Positions 58,945-64,000 of a stretch of 64,000 bases of DNA are shown one piece after another. Where the stretch lies: positions 3,162,001 through 3,226,000 of the forward strand of contig JAGMVK010000003.1 in NCBI GenBank assembly GCA_020747065.1. Direction: 5' to 3'. Source of the DNA: Cadophora sp. MPI-SDFR-AT-0126. Its lineage: Eukaryota; Ascomycota; Leotiomycetes; Helotiales; Ploettnerulaceae. Under the pieces are notes generated by a model. It had not been told where the DNA came from, ran no database searches, and worked only from the letters and a program-made list of their open reading frames with translations. The number at the start of each line of letters is the position of its first letter. The first letter of the stretch is position 1. The translations under genes were made by a program, and so were the position numbers.

Positions 58945-59998
58945 TCATTCTTCAACATCGTATAGCTGCTTGCTTAAGAGCTTATTCATCGTAAACATGT
59001 GGACCTTTTCTTGTTTAAAAACGGACTGTAGCCTGTCGTCGCAGCGAATTTGGCGCTTGTCAGCTGGATCTTGGAGGTCTCGCTCCTTGATATACTCCCA
59101 AATCTTCTTCACGACTTGAGGACGGGACAGCTGGAAGCGACGAACAATTAGCCAAACTTGCTCACCAAACATTGTAGCGAGGAAGGGGAGGGAGAGAAGA
59201 CATACCGTCGGCTCACCAACCAACTCCGCCAATGGCGCACTCAAATGATATTGTTTATGAAACCCTCCCTTCTTCGGCTTCTCCTTGACCTCCCCATCAC
59301 TTCCCAACTCCACGTCACTATCATCGACCGCCTTGATCTTACTCGCGCTCTTCCTCGGCTTCTTGGGTGTCCTCTTCGTCTTCACCACCTTCTTGCTACC
59401 AGCGCCCCTCGTAGCTCTCGCAGAGCGATTCTCCGCCGCCTGCAGCATAGCCGCGAGCGTCGCATCATCCACCGCACCCTTCTCCTTCTTGACTTTCTTC
59501 TTTGGGGGCGGGACATCTTCTTCGTCGTAGTCGGAGGGCGAGGACTTGATATCTGCGGAGGCTGAGTCGTCGCGCGAACTGCTGGGTGGTGTTGATTCTT
59601 GCTTGACGTCGTTCGTGCCATGGCCGTTTGTAGATGTGTTTGCTTCAGCAGCGCGGATTATAGCATCGAAGTGGTTGAAGCGCTCGTGGATGAGTTCGGA
59701 GACCTGGGGCTAAGTTGACATATCCATTAGCTGTGTTTTTCTCATCCGCAAATACACAGCGGCAGAGCTCTGCACAGGCCGGAGCGTACCTTCTTGTCAG
59801 ATATGTCCTGATCCAGAGCAGCCTCCAATTGCTTGCGAATCTGCTTGGCCGAGATGGTCTGGAGGTTGCTTTTCTTGAGGATGCCATCTATAATAGCAGT
59901 GTATTGCGCGGTTTCGGCGGGGAGTACTATGCTGGGTCAGCTATTGCATCGCATGGTAAGAATGCGCCGCAGGTGGAGCAGAGGTTCTTACAAGACAT
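58945..59998 (-). CDS. SWIB/MDM2-domain protein (Uaf30/Tri1-like) with DEK C-terminal domain
   Basis: Four exons, 59998-59992 (a 7-nt first exon), 59926-59790, 59709-59206, 59130-58945; 277 residues. The N-terminus MSLLPAETAQYTAIIDGILK through SAKQIRKQLEAALDQDI is a DEK-C type helical domain. A disordered basic linker with KKKVKKEK and PKKPRKSASK follows. The SWIB fold (about 196-272) has HLSAPLAELVGE, LSRPQVVKKIWEYIKERDLQ and MFTMNKLLSKQL. Yeast relatives are Uaf30, a subunit of the rDNA upstream activating factor, and its paralogue Tri1. A chromatin or Pol I role is inferred. The tiny first exon explains why no long frame begins at the true start. Confidence 0.92.
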
Positions 59999-60969
59999 CT
60001 TGCCTGCTCCAAAGTACGTCTTTTTGTCTTTGCAATGCGATCAAGGTAAGAAACCAGGCGAGGCCAAGTTATGGAAGTAAGTAGGTGGTTCCTCTTAAGG
60101 GCGGCAGGAAAGGTGAAGTGAAGAAGCCTGACTTTTGGGCTTGCTATAGCAAACGGGCAGTGTCTGAAACTCCAGGGTCCAGTGAACAAAGGCAATTTCC
60201 TCCAGGACTTGGTCCACAGCGCAGACTGGCTGCTGGCAAGTGGATTTTATGGAGACTAGAGTGAAGTGTAAAGTGAATGCTCTGAAGATCGTTACCGCCA
60301 ACAAGCTATTCCTTCAGAGGCTGGAGGGGTCGACCGCTAGCTTCGCACAGCAATTCGGTTTTCTCTCGGGAAGGGAGAAGAACAATAGCCCGAAAAGTAG
60401 GCCGCAGGGACTTTATTCGTAAGAGCTTTAAGGCGATCCTGGTGGCTCAATTGGTTGTGCGCGTTGCCGTGTTCTTCTTAAAGGTGAAGGTGGAGGAGCT
60501 GTGCGCCACGAGTAGCCGTCGACCCTTGTACTGCAGTCCAGGTGAAGCTATTGTTCAAGAACTGCAATATAGTATGCTCGAAGGAACAAATGGGAGAGTC
60601 AGGACATTAGACTAATTATTCAGAGAAGGATGTTTTGTCCATATGTCAAATTCTCGGGATGGTAAGCTCGTTGTGCTGTTCTCACCTCATGATGTGTCTA
60701 GAATCAGTTTAGATTAGCCGCATTGCCAAAAATCTAGGCCTGGCAAGCGGTCATGCAGCCATCAATGTTTCTTTTCAGCCTCACACTACAATCGGTTAAT
60801 TACATCGAGAGATTCAGATGATGAAATTGCTTAATTCGCCAGAATGGGAGCCATCAGAACCCAGTTGGTACCATTTAACAACCGCTAGGCTTCAATTAGA
60901 ACAAGATACTTGTATAAGGTGGTCCTATCTTCTAACCACTTTTGATATCTGTGTGAAATTCCAAAATGC
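59999..60969. other. Promoter of the SWIB gene and 3' flank of IRE1
   Basis: No gene. The segment GGTGGCTCAATTGGTTGTG at 60440-60458 looks tRNA-like at its 5' side, but no T-arm or acceptor pairing follows. Confidence 0.5.
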
Positions 60970-63900
60970 TCAAAGACCAGCAGGCAGATAGTACTCCCTA
61001 AAACGATCTGTCTCATCCCACTCCACTTGATAAACCAATTCCCAGCAGACAATCAACAGATTCGGGAACCGTCTCGTCCAAAAGCTCAGATATCCATCAG
61101 GCAATGGGCCAACATCTTTCTTCAACTTGTCACTCATATCTTCGTAGTGATTCTTCTTATTTCTCAGAGCACGCAACAAATCAAGAAGCCTTGTGCCTGT
61201 GTATTTCCTCTGTTTGCCCATTGACTCCACAAAATCCTTACCAAGGTGCTTGAGGAAGTCTTGGCGACAGACATAAGGAGCCTGCTTCTCCAATTCAGCG
61301 AGAGCGAAAGATGGAGGGTCTCGCGGCTCTTTCTCAAAGTGGTCCGAAACGTCGCAGAGGAAATTGAGACGCTTCTTTGGTGGCCAGAAGAATGGATGGG
61401 CCATGACTTGACGTGCTTGAGGTCGTTGTTTTGGATCTGCTTTGAGCATAGAGCCAATGAGATCTTTCGCTTCATACGCATAATCCCCGAGAACTTCAAG
61501 AGGAGCGAGGTTGTACTGTCCCTTCCGAATGTTGACTTCGCGCATAAACTTATCCCCGCAATCAAAAGGATGAGAGCCTTTAGTGAGGACGTAGAAGAAG
61601 ACCAGGCCAAGCGAGAAGATGTCGATGGCACGCGTAGCTCGTCGGTTGGGAAGTAAGTCTGGATTGAGAATGATGTAGCCAGAGTTTCCATCAGTGCTAG
61701 CATCAATCATCGCTTGATGACCACGGCCATCCTCCGCATCGTCGTCGAGAAGCAGTTCTGGGGCGCGCCAGCCCGAAGTACCCGCGGCGTGCGCTGTGGT
61801 CGCACGGAAAGATGACTGTTCGCCCTCCAACTTTTTACAAAGACCGAAATCCGAAACAAGAAGCCTGGGTTTGCCATCCTTGCCCATCGCGACAAGAATG
61901 TTTTGAGGCTTCAAATCTCGATGAACGATTCGGAGCTTATGCAGATGCTGAAGGCCGTTGGTGATCTGGTAGAGAACGTTGGGTAAGTCTCTTTCACCAG
62001 CCTGTGCCAGATCACGATTCTTCTGAGGCTTGTCGATGACATCCGCAAGAGAAGCGGGGCACAATTCCAAGGCAATGTAGAGGAACTCTCCCGCGCTTTG
62101 CTGGGCGTAGTAACGAATGACTGTGACGATGTTAGCAGCGGGTCAGACTTGTATGGAAGGGTACTAACCATTTGGATGATCATCACTTTCTCTCAAAAGC
62201 TTGGTCTCTTGAGATGCAATATCGAAGAACTGAATAAGCATCCGCTTCACGGCAACATCACGTCCATCGAAATTGCCTTGGAAGACCAATGTACCATTAC
62301 TTCCAGTCCCGATGAGTTTGTCGGTATTGACTTCAAGAGCACCAATGCGGATAATTGGGCCAGAGACTTCTTGAGGGTCGCTCGGGATTGTACGGATATC
62401 AGGCTCCAGTTGAGGTTGCTGGCCGAGTTTCTGAGCATTTCGGACGGCATCTTCAACTGTGGGCGGAGGTTTGGGTATTGCAATACCATCATCTGATGCA
62501 CCTTGAGAACTGGCTCGCCCCTTCTTGTGCTTGACGCCGCCACGGCGACCGCGATGTGCCTTTTTGGTCTTCTCTTTCTCGGGACTACCTGGTGGCTTTT
62601 GATCTGCAGGAATCTCAAGATTCGTGACTGGTGGCTGCTTTTCTGCTGCCTGATGAGACGCCACCGTTTCTTTGATTTCGACAGTTGAGACGTCTGCTGG
62701 CCCGTCCAGTGACGGCACGTCCAGAACCTCTCCCTCGGGGACGGCTGGGAGATTTGCATCGAGTTTGGGGGTCTTCAGAACTATAGCTTCTGCTTTCTGG
62801 TCGACTTTCTGATCCCACATGTTCGACATGAGACCGATTTGCGTTCGAACCTCTCTTTGTTTGCTGATGATGACGGCCGCTATTATAAAGTACAGCAGTG
62901 GGTTATGGAAGAAGTCACTCAAGTAGTTGAATGCTTGACGAGGGAGTTGACGCAAAATCTGAAGGAATGTCGGATCTCCAACGATGGCGGGAGTGTTCTC
63001 AGCTGGTGCCGATAGATCACTGCTATTTTCCTCGAGAGAACCGGCTATGGTAAGGGGATTGACAACCTGGGCGACTTCAATCGAGTGCAGACCAACAAGC
63101 GCCTCTGATAGTCCAGCGTGATCCATGTAATCCCACTGCGGGTGATGATCCAACCAACTTTGCTGATTGCATTGTGCTGGACGGATACCTCGAACAGCCA
63201 AAGGATACGCCTTGCCCGACATAGCAAACCAGCTTCCATCCTCGGTATGATTGAGAAAGATGCTGCTAGCTCTCTCATTGAGCAAAGTCACATCTTCATT
63301 GCTTGGTGGCAGCGGTTGTGGCAACATAACCAAATTAGGATCGCCTTTTTCGACACCCCAAGGTCTAGCCACATCAAACACTCGCGCCACTGGACTGGAA
63401 AACTTGTGGTTGAACATTCGTCCAGGTTCATTAGGATCTTTCCCATCATAGTCGAAACCAAATATCCCACCATCGTGCCCAGTGTAGATGTACTTATTGT
63501 CGAGAGATTTGCGGTGCTGTCGCTGGAGATCCTGATCGAAGTTGTTGGGACCCCATTCCGAGAATGTAAGAGTAGCTACGTGTCGTTTGTCTCTTTTGTT
63601 GTGAATCGTGACTTCGTATTCCGTTCTGCCCAAAGTCAACGTAGCTACCTTTGGGCACTCTTCTTCCGAGTCCACTCGGCCTTCCGAGGCCTTGCAATTC
63701 TGGTTCCCCATGACACCTTGTGAGCCGAAATAATTTATGACGTCTCCAGTATTTGCATCGACCGTGACCATGCTCGTCTTCTTCCCACCAATATAAAAGA
63801 CTTCCATGGTTTCGTCATAATATGGCGTTTCTTCAACCAGTTCCTTAATCGTAAGACCAGTATTGATCAACCCACGGCCCGGTCCGCTGGGAACGTACAA

Positions 63901-64000
63901 GAACAGGTTCCCATCTCGACTCGGCTCGACAATCCACAGGTACTCGTCAACTGACATTGGGTTGTAATCCGGGTCAACCGTTGATCTGTTTCTTCGATGA
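60970..64000 (-). CDS. IRE1: IRE1 unfolded-protein-response kinase/endoribonuclease (5' part outside window)
   Basis: Exons 64000-62169 (open at the window edge) and 62120-60970; about 993 residues visible. The lumenal beta-rich sensor part contains SVDEYLWIVEPSRDG, VTVDANTGDVINYFGS and VTLTLGRTEYEV-like strands. One membrane helix (PLLYFIIAAVII) follows, then a basic linker. The kinase domain has the G-loop GTGSNGT, Lys in VAVKRM, HRDLKPQN and DFG (VSDFGLC). The KEN RNase domain ends the protein, with YTGTRLLDLLRALRNKKNHY carrying the Tyr/Arg/Asn/His residues needed for HAC1-type mRNA cleavage, and FPNLLIVCWELVYQ. IRE1 senses misfolded protein in the ER and splices the HAC1 mRNA. All catalytic motifs seen are intact. 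The signal peptide and about 150-200 N-terminal residues lie beyond 64000. Confidence 0.95.

Noticed and set aside
60440..60530. tRNA-like start GGTGGCTCAATTGG
   Set aside because: No matching acceptor stem, anticodon arm or GTTCRANNC T-loop downstream.

Overview
The window comes from a filamentous ascomycete (Pezizomycotina). Most genes carry one to seven short spliceosomal introns of about 45 to 250 bp with GT-AG ends and CTAAC/CTGAC-like branch sites. The gene content is typical of these fungi (fungal NLR, FSH1 hydrolases, GPI mucin, Zn2Cys6 factor, IRE1). GC-balanced genic stretches alternate with extremely AT-rich, TpA-rich blocks in which transposon coding has turned into stops and C-to-T / G-to-A transitions, the usual mark of RIP. 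A leotiomycete is my best guess, but the sequence does not settle the class.

Layout. 1-20.6 kb is genic: a serine/proline-rich cell-polarity or cell-wall type protein (-), a mitochondrial FIST-like protein (+), a Yra1/ALYREF mRNA export factor with eight exons (+), an unresolved multi-exon gene (-), a membrane-anchored aspartyl-protease-like protein that lacks its first catalytic Asp (-), and a GPI-anchored mucin/adhesin-like protein (+). 20.7-30.2 kb is a RIP block. It holds solo LTRs with target-site duplications and a 5.7 kb Tc1/mariner-type transposon; a 2.2 kb pogo/Fot1 element has inserted into its left inverted repeat. The mariner also carries a long antisense coding relic of unknown function.

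30.2-42.5 kb is a small accessory island, itself split by a second RIP block (32.8-35.6 kb, with a truncated hAT transposase and 9-bp minisatellites). It holds an AflR-like Zn2Cys6 regulator, a broken gene relic, a carotenoid-cleaving-type dioxygenase, two divergently transcribed FSH1-family serine hydrolases and a truncated P450. This composition resembles a degraded or minimal specialised-metabolism locus, perhaps for apocarotenoids, but no backbone synthase is visible. 42.6-45.7 kb is a third RIP block with reciprocally nested solo LTRs.

46.1-64 kb is all on the minus strand: an NLR-like protein (SesA-like N-terminus, NB-ARC, six 42-residue TPRs), a DUF1479 putative iron/2OG oxygenase, a sugar-type MFS transporter, the Hel2/ZNF598 ribosome-collision E3 ligase, a SWIB-domain chromatin protein, and the unfolded-protein-response kinase/RNase IRE1, which runs off the window end. 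The last three are conserved housekeeping functions. The first three are accessory or nutritional genes.
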